DNA of 64,000 nucleotides. Source: [Phialemoniopsis] sp. UDSM-2020. Taxonomy: Eukaryota > Ascomycota > Sordariomycetes > Thyridiales > Thyridiaceae. The notes below the pieces were generated by a model. It did not search any database, was not told the DNA's origin, and was given only the letters and a program-made list of their open reading frames with translations. How positions within the stretch are numbered: position 1 is the first letter of the stretch; each line of letters opens with the position of its first letter. The stretch is taken from positions 124,001-188,000 of the forward strand of contig JAEILZ010000007.1 of the NCBI GenBank assembly GCA_018873225.1. The letters are read 5' to 3'. Positions 39,501 to 49,629 of this stretch are shown piece after piece. The position numbers and the translations under genes were made by a program.

Positions 39501-42235
39501 CTAAGAACCACACTTAAGTTCCAGAAGATTTACAGCTTAAACGAACTATAACTCAGGGAATTAAAAAAGTACCTAAAAGAGAACCTCTAGAAAGGTTTTA
39601 TTTAACCATCCAAATCACCAGTAGGATATCTAATCCTTTAGGTACCAAAGAAGAATAATAAATAGAGAATATATATTAACTATTAACAACTTAATAACAT
39701 TACAATTAAAAACTAATACCTACTACTATTAATTACTAAACTATATAATAGGCTATATAGCACTAACTAGTTTATAGCGTTAGACCTATTAGAAGCCTAT
39801 AATCTAATTTATATCAAGAAAGGATATAAATAGAAAACTATATTTAGAACCCACTTAGGACATTTCAAGTATCTTATTATACCCTTCAGACTTATAAATA
39901 CCCTAGTATTATTCTAAAATCTAATTAATAATATACTATAAGAGCACCTTAATAACTTTATTATTATTTACCTTAATAATATTCTTATCTACTCCAAGAT
40001 ATTAAAGGAATATTAATAATATATTCATAAAATACTCTAAGATCTCTAAGTAGCAAACCTACTAGTAAACCCTAATAAGAGCTAGTTCTATATACAAGAA
40101 ATACTATACCTTAAATACCTAATTCAACCAGGGGAAATATAAATAAATCCAATAAAGCTTAAGGCAGTTAAAGACTAATTAACACCTAAGAACATCAAGG
40201 AAATTCAATCCTTCTTAGGATTCGCAAATTATTATAAATAATTCTTAAAAGAATATAGTAGATTAATAATTATATTAATAGATCTTACTAAGAAAGATAA
40301 GGCCTTTAACTAGATAAAAAAGTATTAAAAAACTTTTAATAAGATTAAAAAGTAACTCCTTAGTGAACTAGTAATTAGAATTATAAATCCTAAATAACCT
40401 TATAAACTAGAAACAAATATATCTAATTATACCTTAAGAGGACAACTTAGACAACGCAATAACAACAGAGTACTACACCTAATAGTATTCTTTTCAAAGA
40501 AACTATACAAACTAGAACTTAACTACTAGATCCATAACAAGGAACTAATAGTAATCATTAAATATTTTAAGGAATAAAGGCTATATCTAAATGGCACTAT
40601 ACATCCAATCACAGTACATATAAACCATAAAAATCTCATATACTTTATAACCTCTAAAGAACTCAATAAATAACAAATAAGATAGGTAGAATTCCTTTTA
40701 GAATTCAACTATAAAATCTTATACAAAAAAGAATCAAACAATAGCAGAGCAAACATACTCAGCTAAAAACCCAATCATAAACAAGAAACACCCACAAATA
40801 TACAAGCAATCATACAGAGGAACCCAGATAAAACTCTCAAAGGGATTCCACAACAAATTTCTCTCATAAAAATATAAACACTACTAAATAACACAAAAGA
40901 ATAAGAAATATACTAACACTACAAAGACAACCTATTTATTAAATACAAGCCAGTAAAGGATCATCTTATTATATACAAAGACTATATCTATATACTACTA
41001 GCACTCAAAGAAAAATATATAAAAGAAATTCACAAAGCCAGAGCACATAGACATCAAGAAGTCACACAGACCACAGTAAGAATCCAGCAGACATATAATT
41101 TTCTACAGCTCAACCAAGTTATAAAGGATATTATCAAGGAATACCTATAATACAACCTCAACAAGACATCAAAACACAAAATATATAGAGAATTACAACC
41201 CATACTAATACCAAACAAACCCTAGTACTCAGTCACTATAAACTTCATCGTTAAACTACTAAAATCTAAAGATTCAGCAATAGAGATAGAATACAATAGT
41301 ATTTTAGTAATCCCTAAAAGGCTTACTAAATACATATACTTCTTACCATTTAAGGAAATACACTTAGTAGAGCAGCTAGTATTTACCTTTTTAAGGATTA
41401 TTATAGCTAACTATAGCCTACCACATAAGATCATTACCAACAGAAAGACTACATTCACATTAAAATTCTACACTTCTCTTATAGGACAGTTAGAAGCAAA
41501 AAAAAAACTCACAATAGCTTATCACCCATAAACCAACAGGCAAACCAAACAATTAAACCAAGTACTAGAAGCTTACTTATACAATTACATCAACTACAAG
41601 CAAAATAATTAAATAGAATTTTTACCCTTAGCCCAGTTCGCATATAATAGCTCCAGGATAGAAACAATAAAAGTATCACCATTCTTTGCAAATTATAATC
41701 AAAAACCTAAGGTCTACTAACAACTACAGGACAAGATTAACATAGAATCTACAATTCTCAAGATAGAACACCTTAAGAAGCTATATACATCCTTAAAAAT
41801 AAAACTAGAATTCATATAGAAGTGCATTATATACTACTATAACCAGAAAAAGATAAAAAGACCATCCTTCTCAGAGGGAGATATAGTCTATCTACTACGA
41901 AAAAACATTATAACAAAATAACCTAATAATAAATTAAACTATAAAAAACTAAAACCATTTAAGATTTTATAGAAAATATTAATATCTAACTATAAACTAT
42001 TACTACCAAAGTTAATACATATTTACAACATTTTTTATATATCCCTACTAAAACTAGCCCCCTAAAGAGCTTAATTAGATAAACCAGTAGAAATAAAAGT
42101 AGAAAAAGAAGAGTATAATATTAAAGAAATACTTAAATAGAAGGTATCTAACAGGAAATATTTAATTAAGTAGAAAGACTATAGCAATAAGAAAAACACC
42201 TAGGAACCTATTAAGCACTTAATATACTACAAAAA
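36560..42235 (+). pseudogene. gag-pol pseudogene of gypsy A2
   Basis: The motifs are clearer than in A1. A gag zinc knuckle at 37,399-37,440 keeps exact C-x2-C-x4-H-x4-C spacing, but all four ligands now read Tyr. The RT box reads Y-L-N-N at 39,969-39,980, and an EIQSFLGFANYY connection block lies near 40,200. An RNase H block follows at about 40,300-40,620. The integrase zinc region near 41,040-41,153 has its C-x2-C as Y-L-stop-Y at 41,142-41,153. Two of the three integrase catalytic acids read Asn (near 41,242 and 41,435). A chromodomain at about 42,105-42,230 has three W codons turned to TAG. All of these are G-to-A or C-to-T changes. Confidence 0.92.
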
Positions 42236-42964
42236 GAAGCTCTAGTAGTTCCACTAATAGGCCTAATATTAATAAATATAGGATCATTCAAACTAATAGC
42301 ATTCTAGTTGATTACACTAAAACTACTAGTAGACTACATCTTAATAGTAGCATTTAATTCCCTCCTTTCTTACTCCTCTAATTTATCTATATTTTTTAAA
42401 CCATACTACACCATCTAAATACCCTTCTCACAAAGAGAATAGTATTATTTTTGCAAGCAGATTAAACAGATAGAAACCTTATTTATCTTCTTCTAAAGAT
42501 CTAAAAACCTCTTCTCTTTATCTATCTCAGCTTATTCTAAGTATTTCACTTTAGTAGTTATATAGGATACTATTACAATTAGCATACTATCTTTTCAGTT
42601 GGCTAGATAATAATACACATAAATACCTATAGGGATACCTATCCCATTATAAGATCAACTATAACAAATACATTCTAAATATCTTTTTATTCTTTCTACT
42701 ATTTTATACTATAAGTTATTTTTAAAACAGTACAAATAAGGTATAACTTTAAAACTATCTCAGAAGATCTTATTTAGTAAAGCATTATAATTGTATAATA
42801 GCTTAGGCTTCTATTTCTTAATGTACCCTAATAATATTTTATCAGAAAGAAGTAGGAAGAATTAAGGGGAGAGTTTGCACTTATAATAGAAATTAGGATC
42901 TAACAGTATAGATCTTAAGAAGCAGCCAGAGTCATTAGGATATCAACCTAGAAGGGAGATATTA

Positions 42965-43338
42965 TATCATGAAATCAAAGTATAGTACTACAGGGTAACA
43001 ACCTAGGCGGTTAAAAACAGTAGAATAGATAAGATAAGCAATTACAGGCAATTAGTAATTCTTACTGATCCAGAGTAATTTAATCACAATAGATTAGTAA
43101 TCTAAAACAATTTAACTATCTATATATACAAATGAAATCTACCCTTAGATACCTACCTAGATAGCTCTTTAGTATTTAAAATATCTTTACCTAATAATAT
43201 ACCTTTAAGTAAAAGCTATCTTAAGCTATAATCAGTCAACTTATATTATTACTCTACGCCTATCACTTGCTGTTAGCATAAACCCCCTATGTATTCTATC
43301 TTAGGTCCCTTAAGGGTCTAAGATAAAGGATTGTCATA
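42965..43338 (+). repeat. 3' LTR of gypsy A2
   Basis: It starts TATCATGA and ends TTGTCATA, 374 bp, preceded by the polypurine tract. This is the last transposon sequence before the transition to gene-bearing DNA. Confidence 0.92.
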
Positions 43339-44107
43339 TATATTTAATAAAGTTTTATATATAAATAACTTTAAATTAATATTTATTAGTTTAAATCTTA
43401 TCTCTTTATAATAAATAAATAGCTTATTAATATATAAAGTATTTAAATTTAAAATCTTTAATTAAGTTAATTTATCTAACTTAAATACATTTAAATAGTT
43501 TAAATTAGCTGTATTTATTCTATATCTTAGGGAAAATAGAGGGAATATATAAACCACTATAATTCCTACTAAAGTGTTATTTTTATTATTATTAAAAGTG
43601 TGTACCCTTAAAGTTATAAATACCAGTAGGGGTGGTAGTAGGGGTTGGTTGGCCCGATTTAGTAGGCGGGTGATCGGCGGTGTTCCTACGGCCTCAGAGG
43701 GGATACTATGCCTCTTAAATTCTAGGTTAGATGTCTAATATAAGGGCCTCTCTTAAAAGATGTCCATTCAATTGAGCTCCAGTCATGCTTTCTACTGCAT
43801 GATATCAACTTTGGCCTGGTAGAGGACGTCATCATTGACAAGGTACGTACATGTTCGTTGTATTTCATGCATGTCTTGGTGTTATCTGCTGTTATCTTCC
43901 CCGCATCTCCAAATTAGGCAGGTCAGACAATACATGATGTATGATGATGATCAAAGCTTGATTATCCGGCCGGCGGGGGGTCAAAGCCATGTATGTAAAC
44001 CTGTCCCAAGTAATCGTGATGCCAAGGACTTGCCCCTGCGTCTGTCCGTCGGCAATCCGAATACCATCCCTGGAAGCCCAAACAAAACCCAAAATTACAG
44101 TAGTAAG
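43339..44107. other. Transition zone and carboxypeptidase upstream region
   Basis: From 43,339 to about 43,620 the sequence is still A/T-rich but contains no transposon I recognise. From about 43,630 composition is normal. This is the likely promoter and 5' leader of the carboxypeptidase gene. An upstream in-frame ATG at 43,835 exists, but the intervening 91 codons do not look like a secreted protein start. Confidence 0.6.
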
Positions 44108-45709
44108 ATGCGCTACATCTCTTGGCAAGTCGCTTTGGTCGCCTTGAACCTACTCAATGGCCTTGATCTTGCTACGGCTGGGCGGATGCACGAGAGAGCC
44201 CGACGCAAGGGTTTCACCGAGGGGTTCGTCGATGACTTGAAGGCCAGGGCGTCCTACCAGCCAAAGAACCATACAGACTTCAGGTTCCTCTCGGATGCGA
44301 CCAAGGAATTTCAGGTCAAGTCGTTGCCTGATATTCCCTTTGACGTCGGCGAGCTCTACTCCGGAGTCATTCCCATCAACGAGAGCGAGCCGGATCGGGG
44401 TCTGTTCTTTGTCTTCCAGCCAACCGTTGGAGAGCCTGTCGATGAGGTCACCATCTGGCTGAACGGCGGCCCCGGATGTAGCTCGCTCGAGGGGTTCCTC
44501 CAGGAGACGGGGCTCTTTACATGGAAATGGGGCCAATACGCTCCTTTGATAAACCAGTACTCCTGGGTCAACCTCACCAACGTCTTGTGGGTAGAGCAGC
44601 CAGTCGGCGTCGGTTTTTCTCCGGGCGAGGTCAGAGCAACGAGCGAAGCAGACGTAGCCAAGGACTTCGTGGACTGGTTTCTCAACTTCCAGAAAGCCTT
44701 CTCCATCTGCAAGTTCAAGATATACGTCACCGGCGAGAGCTATGCAGGCATCTACGTGCCCTACATCTCGGGCGAGATGCTCGACCGCAATGACACCGAA
44801 CACCTCGATGTTCGTGGCAATCTCATCTACGACCCGTGCATCGGTTCCTTTGTCTACACACAGGAACAGGCCGTGGCCGTGCCGTGGGTACAGCAGAACA
44901 ACAACATCCTGGGCCTGAACCAGACATTCCTTGCCGAGCTCGCCGAGCTCGACAAATCCTGTGGTTACGCTGCGTACCGGGAGCAATACCTCACCTTCCC
45001 TGCCTCGGGCCAGCAGGAATCCAAGTATTTCAACACCACCTCTGATGCCGACTGCGATCTGTGGTCTCTCGCGTATGATGCCGCCTTTCGCACAAACCCG
45101 TGCTTCAACGTCTACGAGCCCAACTTGCAATGCCCACTCCTCAGTGATCCACTTGGGTACCCTACTGATCTCCAGTACGCCTACCCAGGCCTGCCAGTCT
45201 ACTTCAACCGGACCGATGTCAAGGAGGCCATGCACGCTCCAGCTGACGTCGAATGGGTCGAGTGTGCCGCCAAGCCTGTCTTTCTTGGCGACGGGGGACC
45301 AGAGGATGAAGGTGACCTTTCTCCAGACCCGATCCAACATGCCCTCCCGCGTGTTATAGAAGCCACGGGGCGTGTGCTCATCGCCAACGGCGCCCTCGAC
45401 TTTGACATCATTACCAATGGTACGCTCATTGCGATCCAGAACATGACGTGGGGTGGCACCCGCGGCTTTCAGGAGCAGCCCGCCAAGCCCATCGTAATCA
45501 CGCTGCCCGATCTGCAATACCAGCCCGTCTACGAGGCAAATGGCCTCGGCCCTATTCAGGAGCCCATGGGCACCATGGGAGTGCAACACTTTGAGCGAGG
45601 GCTGATGTGGGCAGAGACTCTTCTGAGCGGACACATGGAGCCCCAGTTCCAGCCGCGTGTCACCTACAGACATCTTCAGTGGTTGTTAGGCAGAATTGAG
45701 GAACTGTAA
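44108..45709 (+). CDS. Secreted serine carboxypeptidase (peptidase family S10)
   Basis: This enzyme removes C-terminal residues from peptides and probably acts outside the cell or in the vacuole. The 533-residue frame has no intron. Residues 1-25 form a hydrophobic signal peptide (MRYISWQVALVALNLLNG...), which is why I start at 44,108 rather than at the in-frame ATG 91 codons upstream. The substrate-binding block WLNGGPGCSSLEG is present. The catalytic triad is visible: Ser211 in GESYAG, Asp431 in NGALDFD and His509 in GHMEP. Several N-x-T/S glycosylation sites occur. The length and the fungal pattern resemble carboxypeptidase S1-type enzymes. It is the first gene next to the RIP island and looks intact, with normal codon use. 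Confidence 0.93.
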   Translation: MRYISWQVALVALNLLNGLDLATAGRMHERARRKGFTEGFVDDLKARASYQPKNHTDFRFLSDATKEFQVKSLPDIPFDVGELYSGVIPINESEPDRGLFFVFQPTVGEPVDEVTIWLNGGPGCSSLEGFLQETGLFTWKWGQYAPLINQYSWVNLTNVLWVEQPVGVGFSPGEVRATSEADVAKDFVDWFLNFQKAFSICKFKIYVTGESYAGIYVPYISGEMLDRNDTEHLDVRGNLIYDPCIGSFVYTQEQAVAVPWVQQNNNILGLNQTFLAELAELDKSCGYAAYREQYLTFPASGQQESKYFNTTSDADCDLWSLAYDAAFRTNPCFNVYEPNLQCPLLSDPLGYPTDLQYAYPGLPVYFNRTDVKEAMHAPADVEWVECAAKPVFLGDGGPEDEGDLSPDPIQHALPRVIEATGRVLIANGALDFDIITNGTLIAIQNMTWGGTRGFQEQPAKPIVITLPDLQYQPVYEANGLGPIQEPMGTMGVQHFERGLMWAETLLSGHMEPQFQPRVTYRHLQWLLGRIEEL

Positions 45710-46561
45710 GGTGGTCAACAAGCACCACTACTTCGTGAGACGAGGCCCGACGATGCATGTCGTGGACGGTGGATCTCGCCAAGGAGCACCCCATGAAGAA
45801 TGTTTCCTAGTTCAGGTAGTGCAATGGTCGAAACAGGACTTATCGGTGCAGAAAAGGATAGCTCGATACAAATCAACCCGGTGGCTAGAATTCGTAGGGG
45901 CGTGTGGTACCAACCAAGTTTCCAAGGCAATAACTAAGGTAGTGAAGACCTGATCACGAGGCAAGTCTCTCAGAGAATCAAGTCCCCTTATCTATTCGTT
46001 TGCCTCCTGATACCTTTCACTTCTGGACGAAAGAGAACGATCGGCATCACTCGCCAACGGTCCCGCGAACTTCTCACTCTTTGTCTCTCCCCGCTTCTTG
46101 CAGTGCCTTTCGGTGGGTCAAGTCGAGCATGGTAATCTCATTTTGACCGGGGGTAGTCCGAGCGATCGGGAGACAATTACGGAGTGGAGAGACCCTAGAC
46201 CTTGCTTCTCCAAGAGTCGTTAAAGGCCTCGTCGACGCTAAAGGGGACCGACGAGCTGCCAAGCGGGTCCAAAAGAAGCGGGATTTCCGGGGTAGGCCGG
46301 GACTGCTTCTCCAGTTTCGGTGCTGCTTTACCCCGAGGCGAAGGCTCCGTCTGCTCTTCCTCGCCCGGACTGGTCGCCGACAGAGCATTTAATGCCCATA
46401 TTTATGATGGTTCTTGTCACTGCCAAGAGGCATGGCCAATCTGGCACATGCGGCGCAGCTCTCACGGACTGGTATATACCTGTGCGTGAAGACATCCACG
46501 GCCCTTTTCAGTTCGGCTCAGTTTGGAAGACTGTCCTTTCGCAAAAGACACCTGCGCCGAT
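45710..46561. other. Intergenic region before the GH78 gene
   Basis: 850 bp of ordinary composition that I read as terminator of the carboxypeptidase gene plus promoter of the rhamnosidase gene. Short open frames here lack features of real genes. Confidence 0.5.
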
Positions 46562-48610
46562 ATGACGAATGTTCAACTCCTGAGATGGGTGGCCGTCGCC
46601 TCCTCGCTGCTCTCCGTCGCTGCTGCAAGCTCGCAGTCGGGTGCAAAGTCCTGGGAGCGCTACATCCAGAGCCCCAAATCCCGTGTCGTGGCTCCCCAGC
46701 GCATTCATGCCATTTCTGGTGATGCTGTCATCATCCCTACTATCAATGATGCTGGGGATAAACAATACATACTCAGTATGCGGACCGGCTCTCAAATATC
46801 GCTCGACTTTGGCTATGTCGGCGGTCTGCTAAGCATGACTACCGACACCGCCGTCGAGGGACGAGCTCAGTTCTCCCTGGCGTTCTCCGAGTCGCCACAG
46901 TTCGTACGGGCCATCTCCGACGACACGGGGGCCAGCCCCACGCTGGACTATGACAAACAGCTCAACGTAACCGTACCCCCAGGCGTCCAGGAGTACAATA
47001 TGCCGACTGAGCGATACCGCGGCGGCTTCAAGTACGTCACCATTCACGCCTATCAGGACATCACCATCTCCGACACCGTCTGCCAGCTGGGGTACTCCCC
47101 CTCCCAGGAGAACCCCAGCGACTACTCTGGCTACTTCTGGACATCGGAAGACGACCTTCTGGTTCGGACGTGGTACGCCGGAGTCTTGACGGCGCAGTCC
47201 AATATCGCGGCGCCCAACACCAGCCGTCACTTGCCGCAGGTCAAAGACGGCTGGGCGTACAACTCGAGCCTCGGGGTCGAAGGTCCTATGATCTTGGACG
47301 GTGCCAAACGCGATCGTGCCGTCTGGCCGGGCGACCTTGGCATCGCCAGCACGACCGCATTCCTAGGACTAGGCGAGGTCGGCCTCGAGTCGGTGTACTA
47401 CGCGCTCGAGACCATGTTCTTCTACCAGAACAAGACCACAGGCCAGTTCCCCTTTGCCGGTCCTACGACTGGTTCCTGGCGCAGCGGTGCTCTGAGCGAC
47501 ACCTATCACGCCTGGACGCTGATAGGGTGCTACAACTATGCCATATTCACGGGTGATGCTGCCTGGGTCGACCGCTCTTGGGGCAATATCACCGCGGCTG
47601 TGGACCTGGTCCTGGGCCGCCTCGCCAACAATGCCAGCCTGGCCACGTCGCCCAACCCCGACAACGACTGGGCGCGCCTCGGCGGGAGCGGCTTCAACAG
47701 CGCCCTCAATGCGCTCAACTACCGCGCCCTGACCAGCATGGCGTCCCTCGCGTCCGACACGGCCACCGACTCCAACGGTAGGGCCGAACAGTCGCAAAGG
47801 TATAGGGAGGCCGCCGAGCGCCTCAAGAAGTCGTACAATGCCATCCTGTGGGACGACGAGCAGAAGATGTACCGCGACAACCAGACCGCCGCTGGCGCGC
47901 AGCTCTTCCCCCAAGACGGCAACTCTCTTGCTCTGCTGTATAATCTGACCACGACCGCAGCGCAGGCAGCTTCGTTGTCCTCGGCGCTGACACGTAACTG
48001 GAACTCCATCGGGCCCGTGACACCCGAGCTGCCCGACACGATCTCATGCTTCATATCCTCGATAGAGGTACTAGCCCACTACGCAGCTCGCAAGCCAGCC
48101 ACGGCCTTGAAGCTGATGCGGCGCACGTGGGGATACATGCTGGACTCGCCGCTGATGACGGGGGTCACTCTCGTAGAGGGTATGGCCGCAAACGGCTCGC
48201 TATACTACCGGTCACAGCGCGCGTACAAGTACGATGCGGCGTACACCTCACTGTCACACTCGTGGTCGACGGGGCCGACGCAGGCGCTTAGTTTCAAGGC
48301 AGTCGGGCTGGAGATTGTGAGCTGGGGCCGCTGGGTGTTTGCGCCGCAGCCGGGCGATCTAAAGACCTTGCGCAGTGGCTGGGAGTCGCCGCAGGGGTGG
48401 TGGGAGGCGGTGATCGCGACTGAGGGATCCGGGGCTGGACGCAAAATCGAGATTGAGCTGAGTACACCCGAGGGCACTACCGGACAGATTGTGTTGCCTT
48501 GGAAGTGTGCCAAGGTCACCGTCGATGGACAGGAGCATAATGGAGAGGAGGTAAAGGGGGGTGGAAAGAGAGTGATTTCGGGGGAGGGCTGTCGGCTGGT
48601 GAGCTGTTAA
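46562..48610 (+). CDS. Secreted alpha-L-rhamnosidase-like protein (GH78, six-hairpin fold)
   Basis: Enzymes of this family cleave terminal alpha-L-rhamnose from plant glycosides and pectin side chains. The intronless frame encodes 682 residues. Residues 1-22 (MTNVQLLRWVAVASSLLSVAAA) are a signal peptide, so the ATG at 46,562 is preferred over one 13 codons upstream. The family's acid-rich motif is present as GAKRDRAVWPGDLG (Asp251, Arg252, Trp255, Asp258). Later come Glu539 in TLVEGM and His566 in SLSHSWSTGP, matching conserved catalytic-domain positions of GH78. A short beta-type C-terminal region follows. Numerous N-glycosylation sites support secretion. I am sure of the fold family; the exact sugar specificity is inferred. 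Confidence 0.85.
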   Translation: MTNVQLLRWVAVASSLLSVAAASSQSGAKSWERYIQSPKSRVVAPQRIHAISGDAVIIPTINDAGDKQYILSMRTGSQISLDFGYVGGLLSMTTDTAVEGRAQFSLAFSESPQFVRAISDDTGASPTLDYDKQLNVTVPPGVQEYNMPTERYRGGFKYVTIHAYQDITISDTVCQLGYSPSQENPSDYSGYFWTSEDDLLVRTWYAGVLTAQSNIAAPNTSRHLPQVKDGWAYNSSLGVEGPMILDGAKRDRAVWPGDLGIASTTAFLGLGEVGLESVYYALETMFFYQNKTTGQFPFAGPTTGSWRSGALSDTYHAWTLIGCYNYAIFTGDAAWVDRSWGNITAAVDLVLGRLANNASLATSPNPDNDWARLGGSGFNSALNALNYRALTSMASLASDTATDSNGRAEQSQRYREAAERLKKSYNAILWDDEQKMYRDNQTAAGAQLFPQDGNSLALLYNLTTTAAQAASLSSALTRNWNSIGPVTPELPDTISCFISSIEVLAHYAARKPATALKLMRRTWGYMLDSPLMTGVTLVEGMAANGSLYYRSQRAYKYDAAYTSLSHSWSTGPTQALSFKAVGLEIVSWGRWVFAPQPGDLKTLRSGWESPQGWWEAVIATEGSGAGRKIEIELSTPEGTTGQIVLPWKCAKVTVDGQEHNGEEVKGGGKRVISGEGCRLVSC

Positions 48611-48954
48611 GGAATTGTCTTTCGTTGGGAGCCATGATATCCTTGGACTGTAAGAAGCCATGGCAGTGAATGGGATTTCAGTCTGCTGTGTCCCCATCAT
48701 ACCCTCTCAGGGCTCTGGCGTTCAAGAGTCAATGAAACTGAAGTCATTGGATGAAGTCAACCCAAGATCAAAGTGACATGAAGTCAGGAGCTCATCACAC
48801 AGTCAAGAAATACTCAACTTCTTTCCACCACAATCTGGTTCGGGTTCCAACCTAGCGATTTCGAGACTCATCTGAATTGAGCATTTTCCGACTCTCAAGG
48901 AACAACAACCCAAATTGGAATCCAGATACCCTACCGAGATCTAGCACCTCGAGC
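48611..48954. other. Intergenic region
   Basis: 344 bp between the GH78 stop and the ribonuclease pseudogene, with no gene-like feature seen. It should hold the GH78 terminator. Confidence 0.5.
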
Positions 48955-49518
48955 ATGCAGTTGAAGGTAGGAGTTCTCCAGGCGGTCGAAACAGTATCGG
49001 CATCAACAGCTAACCTTGCAAGGCATTCATTTGCTCAGCATTCGCCATCGTGGCTTGTGCTGCTATGGTATTCGTGCTTCTCACCACGCTGCCAACACGC
49101 CAAACCCCGATTCATTTGCCACCGGCGGACGGCCGGGTTTGGTCACCCTCTGATACTGTCCCATGGAAGGGCCAACTCGAAGTCCGTGATGCATATCGCG
49201 GCATGGTCGAATATCTCAATACCCATCCCTTGAACCAGTTCGCCGATTTCTACGTCTGCAATGATGCCTTTGGACAACAGTCTGCCATGTATTCTGCGGA
49301 AGAAGTCTTTGCGTCGTTGAGTCGCGGTTGGGACGTGTACGAAGGACGACAAGGATATGCCTGGGCAGGCCAACGAGAGTACCCGCCCGCATCCTTTCCA
49401 CGGCTGGGACTACAACATCAGAAACACACCCATTGGAGACGGCGACTGGTCCAACATGTATGAGTTTCCCCTGGCTGGCTGGGGCACAGCATACACTGGA
49501 GGAACCTCCGGAAAATAA
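48955..49518 (+). pseudogene. Guanyl-specific ribonuclease (N1/T1 type) pseudogene, frameshifted
   Basis: Exon 1 is 48,955-48,966, followed by a 56-bp intron (48,967-49,022, gtagga...cttgcaag). Exon 2 starts with a hydrophobic secretion signal (AFICSAFAIVACAAMVFV). A YSAEEVFASLSRGW block and a YP then lead into the expected substrate-site motif. The frame breaks at 49,382-49,389, where the tetranucleotide CCCG stands twice. Beyond it another frame reads PHPFHGWDY, MYEFP and YTGGTSG, matching the RNase T1 order of catalytic His, catalytic Glu and the G-G-x-x-G turn. That frame stops at 49,516-49,518, before the catalytic Arg and second His of the family. The gene therefore looks dead. RNase assignment rests on motif order; an unrelated secreted protein is less likely. 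Confidence 0.62.
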
Positions 49519-49629
49519 AAAAGCTCAAGACGGGCAAGGGGTCTCGAGCTACCAGGCCCAGAAGCGTTTAATGGGCTTGGATAGTAAGCTAATTAGCTGC
49601 AACTAGATAAACAGAGAACGCCCGACAGT

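Larger units (their letters stand above)
1..43338. repeat. RIP-degraded AT-rich transposon island
   Basis: This whole stretch is almost pure A/T (the first 60 bases hold 2 G or C) and has no long open frame on either strand. It is not random: homologous blocks recur many times, and translated motifs of reverse transcriptase, integrase and hAT transposase are readable through the stops. Differences between homologous copies are almost all C-to-T or G-to-A, as expected of repeat-induced point mutation in ascomycetes. The island ends abruptly at the 3' LTR of gypsy copy A2. It could be a pericentromeric, subtelomeric or dispersed AT block; the sequence alone does not decide. Confidence 0.95.
36159..43338 (+). 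mobile_element. Ty3/gypsy family A, copy A2 (complete, dead, less mutated)
   Basis: This is a 7,180-bp element with two 374-bp LTRs and a polypurine tract (agaagggaga, 42,950-42,959). A putative 5-bp duplication tatat lies at 36,154-36,158 and 43,339-43,343, which is weak evidence in such A/T-rich flanks. It keeps far more C than A1: CpA is frequent on the plus strand while TpG is almost absent. It abuts an older, more decayed family-A LTR on its left and forms the right edge of the AT island. Confidence 0.94.

Noticed and set aside
40526..40708. A 60-codon open frame on the minus strand inside gypsy A2
   Set aside because: It lies antisense to the RNase H region of a dead retrotransposon, and its composition only reflects the A/T bias. 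No family features.
42240..42950. An extra gene between pol and the 3' LTR of gypsy A2
   Set aside because: About 700 bp is long for a tail, and I tried both strands, but no motif or continuous frame could be recognised through the mutations.
36154..43343. tatat as firm proof of the A2 target duplication
   Set aside because: It matches exactly, but both flanks are A/T-only and the left flank is also the end of an older LTR, so I treat it as weak support.
43835..44107. N-terminal extension of the carboxypeptidase from the ATG at 43,835
   Set aside because: The 91 extra residues lack a secretion signal at the front and would bury the good signal peptide starting at 44,108.
44150..45673. A 507-codon open frame antisense to the carboxypeptidase gene
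   Set aside because: It mirrors a GC-rich coding sequence on the other strand. The plus-strand protein has an intact catalytic triad and signal peptide; the antisense product shows no recognisable domain.
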